Shown: positions 1 to 9,660, numbered from the stretch's first letter. The stretch is 64,000 bases of DNA from Roseovarius sp. (GCA_021775255.1 JAJFIA010000010.1:186001-250000), one strand, 5' to 3'. The notes: generated by a model not told the origin, from the letters alone. Numbers and translations: made by a program.

Positions 1-931
1 GGCCATTGGCGACACGCCGCTGGTTGATCTGACGCGGATTTGCGCGCATCTGCGGCTGGAGGGGCGCATTCTGGCCAAGCTCGATTATCTCATGCCGGGG
101 TTCTCCAAGAAAGACCGCGCAGCGCGGCGGATCATTGAAGAGGCCCGCGCCAGTGGGGATCTGGCCGATAGGCAGGCGGTGATCGAGCTGACCTCGGGCA
201 ATATGGGCACCGGGCTGGCGATTGTCTGCGGCGTTCTGGGGCATCCGTTCATGGCGGTGATGAGCGTGGGCAATTCGCCCGAGCGCGCCCGGATGATGCG
301 GGCCTTGGGGGCTGAAGTGGTGCTGGTGCCGCAGGCTAAAGGCAGCCGTAAAGGCGAGGTTTCGGGCGATGATCTGGCGCTGGTCGAGGCCGAGGCGCAG
401 CGGCTGACCATTGAGCGCGGGGCGTTTCGCGCCGATCAGTTTAACCGCGATGGCAACCCTGAGGCACATCATGACGGCACCGCGCCGGAGATCTGGCAAC
501 AATCAGGGGGGCAGGTGACGGCATTTTGCGATTTTATCGGCTCGGGGGGCACTTTGGGCGGCTGCGCGCGGTTTTTTGGCCCCAGGGGTGTCAATGTCTA
601 CGGTATTGAGCCTGAGGGCGCGGAAGTGCTGTCAGGCGGGGATACATCCAAGCCCGAACACCCGATTCAGGGCGGCGGATATATGTGGGAGGAATTGCCC
701 CATCTCAAGGGTATCAATCTGGCCGGTTTTGAGAGCGTTTCAGGCGCAGAGGCGATGCAGCATGCCCGCCTGCTGGCCCGGCATGAGGGCATTTTCGGCG
801 GTTATTCCTCGGGGGCAAATCTGGCCGCGGCGGTGCGGCTTTTGCAAGGCCCCGAGGTGGGCGGCACAGTGGCCATCCTCATCTGCGACAGCGGGCTGAA
901 ATATCTATCAACCGATCTTTGGAGGGAATAA
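1..931 (+). CDS. PLP-dependent cysteine synthase-family enzyme, 5' end outside window
   Basis: Fold-type II PLP enzyme of the cysteine synthase / cystathionine beta-synthase family. The exact reaction (sulfhydrylation or another beta-replacement or elimination) cannot be fixed from sequence. The frame is open from base 2, so the start codon is upstream; 309 codons are visible, near the usual CysK length. Seen: MPGFSKKDR with the presumed Schiff-base lysine before DR (about codon 37), substrate loop TSGNMGTG, phosphate loop GSGGTLGG and a C-terminal SSGAN. Its TAA stop shares an A with the ATG of tdh, so the two are translationally coupled. Company of a threonine dehydrogenase and a methylamine-type oxidase suggests amino-acid catabolism rather than sulfate assimilation; that is inference. 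Confidence 0.8.
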   Translation, partial: AIGDTPLVDLTRICAHLRLEGRILAKLDYLMPGFSKKDRAARRIIEEARASGDLADRQAVIELTSGNMGTGLAIVCGVLGHPFMAVMSVGNSPERARMMRALGAEVVLVPQAKGSRKGEVSGDDLALVEAEAQRLTIERGAFRADQFNRDGNPEAHHDGTAPEIWQQSGGQVTAFCDFIGSGGTLGGCARFFGPRGVNVYGIEPEGAEVLSGGDTSKPEHPIQGGGYMWEELPHLKGINLAGFESVSGAEAMQHARLLARHEGIFGGYSSGANLAAAVRLLQGPEVGGTVAILICDSGLKYLSTDLWRE

Positions 932-1968
932 TGAGCAATCAGATGAAAGCGCTGGTGAAATCGAGGCCCGAGCCGGGGCTGTGGATGCAGCAGGTGCCGG
1001 TGCCCGAACCGGGGCCGGGGGATGTGCTGATCAAGGTAAAGAAATCGGCGATTTGCGGCACCGATGTGCATATCTGGAACTGGGATGAGTTTTCCGCCAA
1101 GGTGGTGCCGGTGCCGATGGTGGTGGGGCATGAATTTGTTGGTGTGATCGCCGATACCGGGGCGGCGGCGACGAAATACAAGATTGGCCAGCGGGTATCG
1201 GGCGAGGGGCATATCGTCTGTGGCATCTGCCGCAACTGCCGCGCCGGGCGCGGGCAGTTATGCCGCAATACCAAGGGTGTGGGGGTCAATCGCCCCGGCA
1301 GTTTTGCGCAATTTCTGTGCATTCCCGAATCCAACGTGGTGCCGGTGCCGGATGATATTCCCGATGAGATTGCCGCCATTTTTGATCCATTAGGCAATGC
1401 GGTTCACACCGCGCTCAGCTTTGATCTGGTGGGCGAGGATGTGCTGGTCACAGGCGCGGGGCCAATAGGCATCATGGGCGCGCTGGTGGCCCAGAAGGTG
1501 GGCGCGCGCAAGGTGGTGATCACCGATATAGCGCCCTACCGGCTTGATCTGGCGCGCAAGGTAGGGGTGCAGCATGTGGTGGATGTATCCCATCAGCAAC
1601 TGAGCGATGTGATGAGCGAGATCGGCATGAATGAGGGCTTTGACGTGGGCCTTGAGATGTCAGGCGCGGCCCCGGCGATGCGGCAGATGATCTCATCCAT
1701 GAACAACGGTGGCAAGCTGGCGCTTTTGGGGATTGCGCCAACGGAATTTGCCGTGGACTGGAACACGGTGATTTTCAGGATGCTGCAGATCAAGGGCATT
1801 TACGGGCGTGAGATGTTTGAGACCTGGTACAAGATGATTGCGCTGGTGCAATCGGGGCTGGATGTGTCGGGCCTGATCACCCACAGGATCGGGATTGACG
1901 ATTTTGAGGCCGGGTTTGCTGCGATGATTTCGGGCAAGTCGGGCAAGGTCGTGATGGATTGGGAGTGA
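931..1968 (+). CDS. tdh: L-threonine 3-dehydrogenase
   Basis: Zinc-dependent medium-chain dehydrogenase that oxidises L-threonine to 2-amino-3-ketobutyrate with NAD+. The 345 residues follow the E. coli Tdh pattern closely. Catalytic zinc ligands are C42 in AICGTDVH and H67-E68 in GHEF; structural zinc cysteines are C97, C100, C103 and C111. A Rossmann loop GAGPIGIMG follows, and the Tdh-specific [13 protein letters not shown] sits near the C-terminus. The start at 931 is preceded by GGAGGGAATA; a start four codons upstream would leave no such site. The usual partner kbl (2-amino-3-ketobutyrate CoA ligase) is not in the window. Next gene begins 4 bases downstream. Confidence 0.93.
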   Translation: MSNQMKALVKSRPEPGLWMQQVPVPEPGPGDVLIKVKKSAICGTDVHIWNWDEFSAKVVPVPMVVGHEFVGVIADTGAAATKYKIGQRVSGEGHIVCGICRNCRAGRGQLCRNTKGVGVNRPGSFAQFLCIPESNVVPVPDDIPDEIAAIFDPLGNAVHTALSFDLVGEDVLVTGAGPIGIMGALVAQKVGARKVVITDIAPYRLDLARKVGVQHVVDVSHQQLSDVMSEIGMNEGFDVGLEMSGAAPAMRQMISSMNNGGKLALLGIAPTEFAVDWNTVIFRMLQIKGIYGREMFETWYKMIALVQSGLDVSGLITHRIGIDDFEAGFAAMISGKSGKVVMDWE

Positions 1969-1972
1969 AATA

Positions 1973-2803
1973 ATGCACGATATCGGAGCCGAATTTAGGG
2001 AATTACACCGGCCGGGGGGCCCGTTTGTGTTGGCCAACGCCTGGGACCAAGGCTCGGCAAAGATGCTGGAGGCCCTCGGCGTCAAAGCACTAGCCACAAC
2101 ATCGGCGGGCCATGCCTTTACCCAAGGCCGGGTTGATGGCGGCACCCTGACACGGGACGAGGCCCTGAGTCATGCACAGGACCTGGTTTCTGCCGTATCA
2201 GTGCCTGTATCGGGTGATTTTGAAAACGGGTTTGGAGAAGCCCCTGATTATGTTGCGGAAACTGTCAGGCTGGCCGCCGAGGTGGGGCTGGCAGGCTGTT
2301 CAATCGAGGATACGGCCCTGCCGGATTTCAATTCCTATGGATTTGATCTGTCGGTCGAGCGCATCCGTGCCGCTGCCAGTGCTGCGCGCGCCTTGAACCG
2401 GGATTTTGTCCTGGTGGCACGGGCCGATGGGGTGATGCTGAATTCTTATGACTGCGACGAGGCGATCCGCCGCATAGAGGCTTATCAGGCTGTTGGGGCC
2501 GATTGCGTTTATGTCCCGGGTCCGCCTGACATCGCGGCGTTACAGCGGATCATTGCCAGCGTATCAGTCCCAGTAAACGTCCTGATTGCGGGGCAGTTTT
2601 CGACCCTGACACACCGTGATTGTGCCGAAATGGGGGCCGCGCGCCTTTCAACAGGCGGGTCATTGGCGCGTGTGGCTTATGGGGCTGCAATCGGGGTTGC
2701 GGGCGAAATGCTAGCCGGTGATTTCCGCGGTCTGGGCCGGGCCGTAGCCGAGGATGAAATAAACCGATTGTTGACCCACAAAGCCGGAGAGACTGATGCC
2801 TGA
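1973..2803 (+). CDS. Isocitrate lyase / PEP mutase family lyase
   Basis: A 276-residue single-domain TIM-barrel protein of the isocitrate lyase / phosphoenolpyruvate mutase superfamily, which cleaves or rearranges 2-oxo or hydroxy acids using Mg2+. Seen: N-terminal ANAWDQGSA, the metal-binding strand GDFENGFG, SIEDT and ARADG, all in the expected order. The family includes oxaloacetate decarboxylases, methylisocitrate lyases and carboxyphosphonoenolpyruvate mutases; sequence alone does not choose among them. The CCCPSCGHC-type loop of true isocitrate lyase is missing. ATG at 1973 follows GGGAGTGAAATA. Its stop overlaps the start of the next gene by 8 bases, so it belongs to the tdh operon. 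Confidence 0.8.
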   Translation: MHDIGAEFRELHRPGGPFVLANAWDQGSAKMLEALGVKALATTSAGHAFTQGRVDGGTLTRDEALSHAQDLVSAVSVPVSGDFENGFGEAPDYVAETVRLAAEVGLAGCSIEDTALPDFNSYGFDLSVERIRAAASAARALNRDFVLVARADGVMLNSYDCDEAIRRIEAYQAVGADCVYVPGPPDIAALQRIIASVSVPVNVLIAGQFSTLTHRDCAEMGAARLSTGGSLARVAYGAAIGVAGEMLAGDFRGLGRAVAEDEINRLLTHKAGETDA

Positions 2804-5258
2804 TATTCAAAAAGAAGAGGCAATTTCGACCAAAAACCTGCCAAGCCACGCCAAGGTGGTGATTATTGGCGGCGGGGTTGTGGGCTGTTCGATCCTGTTT
2901 CATCTGGCCAAATTTGGCTGGAAAGATGTGGTGCTGCTGGAACGTGATGAGCTGACGAGCGGCTCAAGCTGGCATGCGGCGGGGCAGATCCACACCATCT
3001 CAAGTGATCCCAACATCAGCCGGCTTCAGGGCTATACCATTGATCTTTATAAAGAAATAGAGGAGACCAGCGGCCATTCCGTGGGTCTGCACATGACCGG
3101 GGGGTTTTATCTGGCCTCGACGCAGGAATGGGTGGATTACCTCAAACGCGAGCGTTCAAAAGCGCGCTATATGGGCCTAAATCAGGAGTTCATCAGCCCC
3201 AAGGAAATGGCCGAGCGGCACCCTTTGATTGACCCAAGCCATTATATCGCCGCGCTTTGGGATGATCAGGACGGCGATCTTGATCCATCCGGTGCCACCT
3301 ATGCTTTTGCCAAGGCGGCCAAGGTGCATGGGGGGGAATATTTCACCCATTGCGGCGCAACGGCAACCCGGCAGCGCGCCGACGGGAGCTGGGATGTGAC
3401 CACGCCCAAAGGGGTGATCAACGCCGAGCATATAGTGAATTGCGGTGGGCTTTGGGCGCGTGAGGTGGGGCATATGCAGGGGATCAACCTGCCGGTGCAG
3501 CCGATGGAGCATCATTATCTGATTACCGAGGCAATCCCCGAGATTACCGCCCGCACCGAGGCCGGGCTGGGCCGTCTGCCCTGCGGCATTGATTACGAGG
3601 CCAATATCTATTTCCGCCAGGAACGCCACGGGATGCTTTTGGGCACTTATGAGCCGCGCGGCACGCCGTGGAAAGTGGACGGCACGCCGTGGGAGTTTGG
3701 CCATGAATTGCTGCCGCCTGATCTGGACCGGATTGCCGACCGGCTTGAGCTGGGATTTGAGCGCATTCCGGCGCTGGGGCGGGCGGGGATCAAGGATATG
3801 ATCAACGGCCCCTTCACCTTTGGCCCCGATGGCAATCCGATGATCGGCCCGGTGCCGGGGATGCGCAATTACTGGTGCGCCGTGGGGGTGATGGCCGGGT
3901 TCTGTCAGGGTGGCGGTGTCGGCCTCACCATGGCGGAATGGATGATTGACGGCGAGCCGTCGATAGATGTCTGGGCGATGGATGTGGCGCGGTTTGGCGA
4001 TTGGGCCAGCCCCGATTGGGGCACGGTAAAATCGACCGAGAATTACGAGCGCCGCTTTGTCATGACCTTCCCGAATGAGACATTGCCCAAGGGCCGCTGC
4101 CAGAAAACCACGGCTTTGTATGACCGGCTGATTGCCAAGGGTGCTGTGATGGATCAGGGTTTTGGCCTTGAGAATGCGCTGTGGTTCGCGGATAGCCCTG
4201 AAGATGCCCACGAAGAACCCACGTTCCAGCGCAACCGGTCGTTTGACTATGTGGCGCGTGAGGTCAAAGCCGTGCGCGCGGCGGTGGGCGCGATTGAGAT
4301 TGCCAATTTCGCCAAGCATGAATTCAAAGGGCCGGGGGCACGGGCGTTTCTGGATCAGGTTCTGGCAGGCTTTGTGCCCAAGCCAGGCCGGCTGACGCTG
4401 ACGCCGATGCTGACGGAAAAGGGCAAACTATACGGCGATCTGACCGTGGCCTGTCTGGCCGAGGATCATTTCATGCTGTTTGGCTCGGGGGCGATGCAGG
4501 AGGCGCACAGGCGCTGGTTTGAAAGCCGCCTGCCAAAGGGGGTGCGCTATGCCAACGTCAGTGATGACTGGCACGGGATTGCCATCAGCGGGCCAAAATC
4601 GCGCGATCTGCTGGCGCGGATCACCCGCAAGGATGTGAGTGCCGGGGTGTTCAAATTCCGCGACCTTGAACAATGCTATGTCGGCGGTGTGCCGGTGATT
4701 TTGAACCGGATCAGTTTCTCGGGTGAGCTCGGGTATGAGATTTACTGCAAGCCGCAATATCTGTTGCGTCTGTCCGAGGCGATTGAGGAAGCGGGCGCTG
4801 ATCTGGATCTCAGATGGTACGGCGCGCGGGCGCTGATGAGCCTGCGGCTTGAGAAGGGCTGGGGCGTGTGGACGCTTGATTTCCGCCCCGATTTTGATGC
4901 GGTGGAAAGCGGCATGGGTGGGTTCATCAACTGGAACAAGGATTTTATCGGCAAAGCGGCGGCCAAGGCGCAAAAGGCCAAAGGGCCAAAGCAAAAGCTG
5001 GTGACACTGGTGATTGACTGCGACGGGATTGATGTGTCGAACGATGAGGCGATCCTGAAGGATGGCCGCGCGGTGGGCTATGTCAGCTCGGGCGGCTATG
5101 CGCATCATGTGCGCAAATCCGTGGCAATGGGCTATGTCGCGGCTGAACTTGCACAGGGCGGCACCAAATTGCAGGTGGAATTGCTGGGCGAGATGTATGA
5201 CGCCGAGGTGCAACCCGCGCCGCTCTATGATGCCAATGGGGCGAATATGCGGATGTAG
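2796..5258 (+). CDS. Dimethylglycine/sarcosine dehydrogenase-like flavoprotein with GcvT domain
   Basis: An 820-residue fusion of an FAD-dependent DAO-type oxidoreductase (about 1-440) with a C-terminal folate-binding GcvT/aminomethyltransferase region (about 450-820), the layout of dimethylglycine and sarcosine dehydrogenases. Seen: dinucleotide motif VIIGGGVVG (22-30), then TSGSSWHAAG, where H60 matches the histidine that carries covalent FAD in this family. Such enzymes oxidatively demethylate N-methyl amino acids and pass the C1 unit to tetrahydrofolate. The true substrate could be dimethylglycine, sarcosine or another secondary or tertiary amine. It is the last gene of the plus-strand operon; its stop lies inside an inverted repeat shared with the convergent oxidase gene. 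Confidence 0.87.
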   Translation: MPDIQKEEAISTKNLPSHAKVVIIGGGVVGCSILFHLAKFGWKDVVLLERDELTSGSSWHAAGQIHTISSDPNISRLQGYTIDLYKEIEETSGHSVGLHMTGGFYLASTQEWVDYLKRERSKARYMGLNQEFISPKEMAERHPLIDPSHYIAALWDDQDGDLDPSGATYAFAKAAKVHGGEYFTHCGATATRQRADGSWDVTTPKGVINAEHIVNCGGLWAREVGHMQGINLPVQPMEHHYLITEAIPEITARTEAGLGRLPCGIDYEANIYFRQERHGMLLGTYEPRGTPWKVDGTPWEFGHELLPPDLDRIADRLELGFERIPALGRAGIKDMINGPFTFGPDGNPMIGPVPGMRNYWCAVGVMAGFCQGGGVGLTMAEWMIDGEPSIDVWAMDVARFGDWASPDWGTVKSTENYERRFVMTFPNETLPKGRCQKTTALYDRLIAKGAVMDQGFGLENALWFADSPEDAHEEPTFQRNRSFDYVAREVKAVRAAVGAIEIANFAKHEFKGPGARAFLDQVLAGFVPKPGRLTLTPMLTEKGKLYGDLTVACLAEDHFMLFGSGAMQEAHRRWFESRLPKGVRYANVSDDWHGIAISGPKSRDLLARITRKDVSAGVFKFRDLEQCYVGGVPVILNRISFSGELGYEIYCKPQYLLRLSEAIEEAGADLDLRWYGARALMSLRLEKGWGVWTLDFRPDFDAVESGMGGFINWNKDFIGKAAAKAQKAKGPKQKLVTLVIDCDGIDVSNDEAILKDGRAVGYVSSGGYAHHVRKSVAMGYVAAELAQGGTKLQVELLGEMYDAEVQPAPLYDANGANMRM

Positions 5259-5320
5259 GTTTGGGTGAAACCCACACGCCGTACTGAAACCTGGCCATGC
5301 GTGGGTTGCACCCACCTTAC
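5255..5320. repeat. Imperfect inverted repeat between convergent genes
   Basis: Left arm from 5255 (GTAGGTTTGGGTGAAACCCA...) pairs with the right arm ending at 5320 (...TGCACCCACCTTAC); arms match over about 20 bases with a few mismatches. It overlaps the stop of the flavoprotein gene and ends just before the convergent oxidase gene. A cleaner relative lies at 60434-60488. Probably works as a bidirectional terminator or is a dispersed palindromic repeat; there is no long T tract. Confidence 0.6.
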
Positions 5321-5328
5321 ATTCGACA

Positions 5329-6654
5329 TCAACCGCCGGTAAGCCTTGCCAACATATAAGGCGGCCAGAGGAGGGCGCGGCGGAGCCGCCCCAGCGGGAA
5401 GCGTTTGGGCGGGGTTTGCATGATTTTGGGATAGGGGTGGCGCGGGGATTTGCCTTGCGCCAGATCGGCCAGTAATGCCCCCGCATAGCTGCCCATGGCA
5501 ACGCCGTTGCCATGGTAGGAAAGCGCCGTGAATGCGCCGGGCATTTCCGGGATGGGGCCGGCGTAAGGCGTGAGATCGCGCGAGATTGACATCATGCCGT
5601 TCCAGTTATGTGGTATGTCCACATCCGCCCAGGCCGGGAACATACGCGCCAGATGGCTGCGGATGATGCGGTACATCGCGGCGTTGGAGCTGCGCAAGCT
5701 GATCAGCCCGCCAGGCATGCCAAACAGCAGCCGCTTATTGGGCATCAGGCGGAAATAATGCATGAAATAGCGGTCATCATATGACATTTGCAACGAGGAC
5801 CAGCCCTGCGCGGCAATCTCATCATCGCTCAGGGTGCGGGTCACCGATACATTGGATTGCACCGGCAGATAACGCCCGCGCATCCAGCCCGGCAGGTCAT
5901 CCGAGGAATAGCCGTTGGTGGCGATGATCAGGCGTTTGCAGGTAATCTGTGCCGTCTGCGTGCTGAGGGTAAAGCCACCTGCCTGATCAATCCGCTGAAC
6001 TTGCGAATGGCCATGGATGCGGGCACCGGCCTGCATTGCGGCGCGGGCCAGACCAAGAGTGTATTTCATCGGATTGAGGCCAAAACCGATGGGAATATTC
6101 AGCGCGCCAAAAAAGGGCCCCTTCATGCCGCTCGCCGCAAGCCCTGAGGCCGGTGTGATGCTGGGGGTTACGCCGTAATCGGTTTCAATCCTTGCGGCCC
6201 TTTTCTCAAACCCGCGCATGGCTTTGGCCGTATGGGCCATGATGCTTTCACCGTCCGAGTGGGTATCGGCCTCAATTTCATGGGCTCTGATCAAACTTGC
6301 CGCCAGCTCCACCGCCAGCTTTTCACTGCTGCGAAATTCGCGCCGGGCGGGCTCGCCGTGCAGCCGGGTCAGGATCGTGTTCGAGGCGGCGGCACCGCCA
6401 AGACAGCAAAACCCGCCATTGCGCCCCGAGGCCCCCCAACCGGGAGTTTCGGCGTCAAGCACAACGGTATCAACGCCGTCCTGAGCCAGATGCAGCGCCG
6501 CCGATAGGCCGGTAAAGCCCGCACCGATGATGGCGGTATCACAGGTAAGGGCACCTGTTGCCGCCGGGTATGGTGGGGCGTCAACTGTGGTGGGCCAATA
6601 GCACGCCGCGCGCGGGCCGGGGCCATAGGCGAAATCGGGGTAGATACGCCTCAT
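5329..6654 (-). CDS. FAD-dependent amine oxidase, PuuB / gamma-glutamylputrescine oxidase-like
   Basis: Predicted 441-residue DAO-family flavoenzyme. The FAD motif AIIGAGFTGLSAALHLA lies near residue 40, followed by VVLDAETPGWGASGRNGGF, typical of PuuB-type oxidases. The C-terminal YHGNGVAMGSYAGALLA closes the FAD site. The family oxidises gamma-glutamylputrescine or other secondary amines. The start at 6654 (MRRIYP) was chosen because its ATG overlaps the potI stop as ATGA; a longer frame reaching 6807 would run deep into potI with an unlikely Arg/His-rich leader. Last gene of the potFGHI operon, so it probably acts on the imported amine. No puuA-like ligase is in the window, so free polyamine or another amine may be the substrate. 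Confidence 0.85.
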   Translation of the reverse strand: MRRIYPDFAYGPGPRAACYWPTTVDAPPYPAATGALTCDTAIIGAGFTGLSAALHLAQDGVDTVVLDAETPGWGASGRNGGFCCLGGAAASNTILTRLHGEPARREFRSSEKLAVELAASLIRAHEIEADTHSDGESIMAHTAKAMRGFEKRAARIETDYGVTPSITPASGLAASGMKGPFFGALNIPIGFGLNPMKYTLGLARAAMQAGARIHGHSQVQRIDQAGGFTLSTQTAQITCKRLIIATNGYSSDDLPGWMRGRYLPVQSNVSVTRTLSDDEIAAQGWSSLQMSYDDRYFMHYFRLMPNKRLLFGMPGGLISLRSSNAAMYRIIRSHLARMFPAWADVDIPHNWNGMMSISRDLTPYAGPIPEMPGAFTALSYHGNGVAMGSYAGALLADLAQGKSPRHPYPKIMQTPPKRFPLGRLRRALLWPPYMLARLTGG

Positions 6655-7466
6655 GTCTGTATGGCGGCGCGTTCTTCGGCCTGACGGCGCAGGGAATTGC
6701 GTTTGGTGACCAGTGAGGCGGTGATCACGCCAATGGCGACGATTGAGATCATCAGGGTGGAAAGCGCGTTGATCTCGGGGCTGACGCCGAGGCGAACGGC
6801 CGACCATATTTTAATCGGCAATGTCGTGGCACCGGGGCCAGTTGTGAAGCTGGCAATGACCAGATCATCAAGCGAAAGGGTAAACGCCAGCAGCCACCCC
6901 GAGATCACCGCAGGGGCAATGATCGGCAGGGTGACAAGGCGAAAGGCGCTGATTTGCGAGCAACCCAGATCAAGCGCCGCCTCTTCCAGTGAGCGATCAA
7001 ACGTGGCCAGCCGCGATGAGACCACAACCGAGACATAGCACATCGAAAACGTCGCATGCGCCAGAACCACGGTGAATATCCCACGATCAAGCCCGATGCC
7101 GATGAACAGCAGCAAAAGCGACAGCCCGGTGATGACTTCGGGCATCACCAGCGGCGCGTAGATCATGCCGGAAAATACCGTGCGGCCGATGAAACGCCCG
7201 GCGCGCACCAGAACAAGTGCGGCCATGGTGCCGAGGATCGTGGCGATAGTGGATGAAACAACAGCGACCCTCAGGGTGACCCATGCGGCATCGAGGAAGG
7301 CTACATTGTGCAAAAGCTCACCGTACCATTTGGTGGAAAATCCGGCCCAGACGGTGACAAGTTTGGAGCTGTTGAAGCTGTAGGCGATCAACAGCACCAT
7401 GGGCAGGTAGAGAAAGGCAAAACCAAAGGTGAGGGCGGTGGTGTTGAACCATGTCAGGCGTCTCAT
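6651..7466 (-). CDS. potI: Putrescine-type ABC transporter permease
   Basis: Inner-membrane permease of 271 residues with about six hydrophobic segments and the EAA loop EEAALDLGCSQISAFRLVTLP that docks on the ATPase. It pairs with PotH to form the channel of a polyamine importer. The start at 7466 (MRRLTWF) has AAGGGGGGCTACTC immediately upstream; a frame extending to 7496 lacks such a site. It is separated from potH by 124 bases holding GC-rich palindromes, and overlaps the downstream oxidase by 4 bases. PotI is called from position in a potF-G-H-I order like that of E. coli. Confidence 0.9.
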   Translation of the reverse strand: MRRLTWFNTTALTFGFAFLYLPMVLLIAYSFNSSKLVTVWAGFSTKWYGELLHNVAFLDAAWVTLRVAVVSSTIATILGTMAALVLVRAGRFIGRTVFSGMIYAPLVMPEVITGLSLLLLFIGIGLDRGIFTVVLAHATFSMCYVSVVVSSRLATFDRSLEEAALDLGCSQISAFRLVTLPIIAPAVISGWLLAFTLSLDDLVIASFTTGPGATTLPIKIWSAVRLGVSPEINALSTLMISIVAIGVITASLVTKRNSLRRQAEERAAIQT

Positions 7467-7499
7467 GAGTAGCCCCCCTTTGTGGTGTATAAACACCCG

Positions 7500-7559
7500 C
7501 CCCGGGCCTGACCCGGGGCCTCCTGGTTAACGTGGAGGTCCCGGCTCGGAGGCCGGGAC
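7500..7559. repeat. Two GC-rich palindromes in the potH-potI gap
   Basis: CCCCGGG-cctga-CCCGGGG (7500-7518) and GTCCCGGC-tcggag-GCCGGGAC (7538-7559) are both perfect, and CCTCC/GGAGG between them can pair as well. No T tract follows on either strand. They occupy the only sizeable gap between potH and potI, so they may trim or stabilise the mRNA, or be a dispersed GC-rich repeat. Confidence 0.6.
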
Positions 7560-7590
7560 GGTGTTGTGGATGCTGGTATGGTATTGCGTC

Positions 7591-8481
7591 TCATCCGTCG
7601 GCCTCCCTTTGTTTTTGCTCGTTACGCTGGAACAGGATGATCGGTACGATCAGGATCAAAAGCAGGATCACCGCCACGGCGCTGGCCACCGGCCAATCGC
7701 GGTTGTTGAAGAATTCTTCCCACAGAACCTTGCCGATCATCAGGGTTTTGGACCCGCCCAGAAGCGACGGGATGACAAATTCGCCCAGGGCCGGGATGAA
7801 CACCAGAAAACAGCCCGCGATGATGCCGTTTTTCGACAGCGGGACGGTCACCAGCCAAAAAGCGGTCAAACGCGAGCAGCCCAGATCTTCGGCCGCTTCC
7901 AGAAGCGAGGTGTCAAGCCGTTCAAGCGCCGAATAAATCGGCAGGATCATGAAGGGCAGATAGGTGTAGACGATGCCGATATAAACCGCCGTATTGGTGT
8001 TGAGGATATGCAGGGGTTCGGATATCAGCCCGATGCTCAGCAGCAGTTGATTGAGATAGCCCTCATTGCTCAAAATCCCGATCCACGAATAGACCCGGAT
8101 CAGGAAGCTGGTCCAGAACGGCAGGATCACCAGCATCATCAGGGTGGGGCGCCAGTGATCGGGCGCGTTGGCCATGCCATAGGCGATCGGATAGCCCACA
8201 AGCAGCGTGAAAATGGTTGAGAAAAAGGCGATCTGGAGCGAAGAAATATAGGCCTTCCAATAGAGATCATCAGTGGTCAGGAAGGTGAAATTCTCAAAAT
8301 CGAGATGGCCGAAGAAATCCCGGATCTCCTGCCAGCCGGTGGCGAAATCAAGCTGAGGCCTATAGGGCGGGATCGACAAAGCTGTATCGCTGAGGCTGAT
8401 CTTGAAAACGATCAGGAACGGCACCAGAAACAGCGCCAGAAGCCACAGATAGGGGATAAGGATGAGGCTGGCGCGGCGCAT
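7591..8481 (-). CDS. potH: Putrescine-type ABC transporter permease
   Basis: A 296-residue inner-membrane permease. The first hydrophobic segment is LILIPYLWLLALFLVPFLIV (6-25), a periplasmic stretch follows to about residue 80, then five more hydrophobic segments. The EAA loop EAAEDLGCSRLTAFWLVTVP contacts the PotG ATPase. The ATG at 8481 is 3 bases after the potG stop, indicating coupled translation. Together with PotI it forms the translocation path of a polyamine importer. Length and order match PotH of the E. coli putrescine system. Confidence 0.9.
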   Translation of the reverse strand: MRRASLILIPYLWLLALFLVPFLIVFKISLSDTALSIPPYRPQLDFATGWQEIRDFFGHLDFENFTFLTTDDLYWKAYISSLQIAFFSTIFTLLVGYPIAYGMANAPDHWRPTLMMLVILPFWTSFLIRVYSWIGILSNEGYLNQLLLSIGLISEPLHILNTNTAVYIGIVYTYLPFMILPIYSALERLDTSLLEAAEDLGCSRLTAFWLVTVPLSKNGIIAGCFLVFIPALGEFVIPSLLGGSKTLMIGKVLWEEFFNNRDWPVASAVAVILLLILIVPIILFQRNEQKQREADG

Positions 8482-8484
8482 GTT

Positions 8485-9609
8485 CTACCCCGCCAACAGA
8501 ACACCGGCGGTGTCTGTCCATGAAAGCCAAACCTGATCTTCCCAGGTGAACGACCGGCGGGAAAGGCGGCGGGTATTGGCGGTTTGGGTTTTGATCACCT
8601 GCCCGGTTGGCAGTTCTACATGGTAGGTCGAGATATTGCCAAGATAGGCGATATCGAGGATTTTGCCCTGCACCGCGTTGGCCACCCCTTCGGGTTTATC
8701 AGCCGAGATGGCAATTTTCTCGGGCCGGATTGCCAGATAACAGGCTGCGCCTTTGGATAATTCGATGTCAGACTTGGCATGAAGCGCAGGCTGACCTTCG
8801 GCAAAATGAATGTCATAGCCGCCGTCCCGGGGGCTGGCGGTGCCTTTCAGGATGGTAACATCGCCAATGAAATCAGCTACATAAACCGAATTTGGCATCT
8901 CGTAAATCCGCGCGGGCGTATCGGCCTGAACGATATGGCCGTGATCCATCACAGCGACGCGGGAGGCCACGGTCATGGCCTCTTCCTGATCATGGGTAAC
9001 GATCACGAAAGTGGTGCCGGTTTTCTCCTGAATATCCATCAATTCAAATTGCGTATCCTGGCGCAGCTTGGCATCTAGCGCGCCCAGTGGCTCATCAAGC
9101 AGCAAAAGCTTGGGGGCTTTGGCAAGGGAGCGGGCAAGGGCCACGCGCTGCCTCTGACCACCGGAAATCTGATGCGGCTTGCGTTTGGCGAATTGCTCCA
9201 GACGGGTCAGCTTGAGCATCTCATCCACACGCGCCTCAATCTCAGGCTTTGGCATTTTGTCGCGCTTGAGGCCAAAGGCGATGTTTTCCCACACCGAGAG
9301 ATGCGGAAACAGAGCGTAGGATTGGAACATCATGTTGACAGCGCGCTTGTTGGGCGGGATAGGGGCCATATTCTGCCCGGCCAGAAGAATTTCGCCTGTC
9401 GTCGGGGCTTCAAACCCTGCAAGCATGCGCATCAATGTGGTTTTGCCACAGCCCGAGGGGCCGAGAAGGGCAAAAAATTCCTGCGCGTAGATGTCGAATG
9501 ACTGATTGTCGATGGCGACGAAATCGCCAAAACGCTTGGTGACATTCTGAAATTGAATCAGTGGTTTTTCGTTCGGATCATTCCACGGCTCGAATATTTT
9601 TTCGCTCAT
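8485..9609 (-). CDS. potG: Putrescine-type ABC transporter ATP-binding protein
   Basis: Cytosolic ATPase of 374 residues energising the importer. Walker A GPSGCGKT (50-57), signature ISGGQRQRVALARSLA, Walker B LLLLDEPLGALD and switch VTHDQEEA are all intact. A C-terminal TOBE-type domain includes LAIRPEKIAI. The run AVNMMFQSYALFPH is typical of PotG. ATG at 9609 follows GGGGGCAGGT. It is separated from potF by a hairpin with a T run (9631-9660), which probably lowers expression of potGHI relative to the binding protein. Confidence 0.92.
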   Translation of the reverse strand: MSEKIFEPWNDPNEKPLIQFQNVTKRFGDFVAIDNQSFDIYAQEFFALLGPSGCGKTTLMRMLAGFEAPTTGEILLAGQNMAPIPPNKRAVNMMFQSYALFPHLSVWENIAFGLKRDKMPKPEIEARVDEMLKLTRLEQFAKRKPHQISGGQRQRVALARSLAKAPKLLLLDEPLGALDAKLRQDTQFELMDIQEKTGTTFVIVTHDQEEAMTVASRVAVMDHGHIVQADTPARIYEMPNSVYVADFIGDVTILKGTASPRDGGYDIHFAEGQPALHAKSDIELSKGAACYLAIRPEKIAISADKPEGVANAVQGKILDIAYLGNISTYHVELPTGQVIKTQTANTRRLSRRSFTWEDQVWLSWTDTAGVLLAG

Positions 9610-9630
9610 ACCTGCCCCCGGTCTTTACGT

Positions 9631-9660
9631 AAAAAACCCGCGCAGGATGATCTGCGCGGG
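9631..9660 (-). terminator. Hairpin plus T run between potF and potG
   Basis: On the minus strand CCCGCGCAG-atcatc-CTGCGCGGG is followed by TTTTTT. It has the form of an intrinsic terminator and lies 14 bases beyond the potF stop. Because potGHI continue in the same direction with little space for a promoter, it is likely a partial terminator that makes the binding protein more abundant than the membrane parts. Confidence 0.8.

Noticed and set aside
3177..4319. 380-codon open frame antisense to the DMGDH-like gene
   Set aside because: His/Arg/Pro-rich product with no family pattern and no ribosome site; typical antisense shadow in high-GC DNA opposite a well-supported gene.
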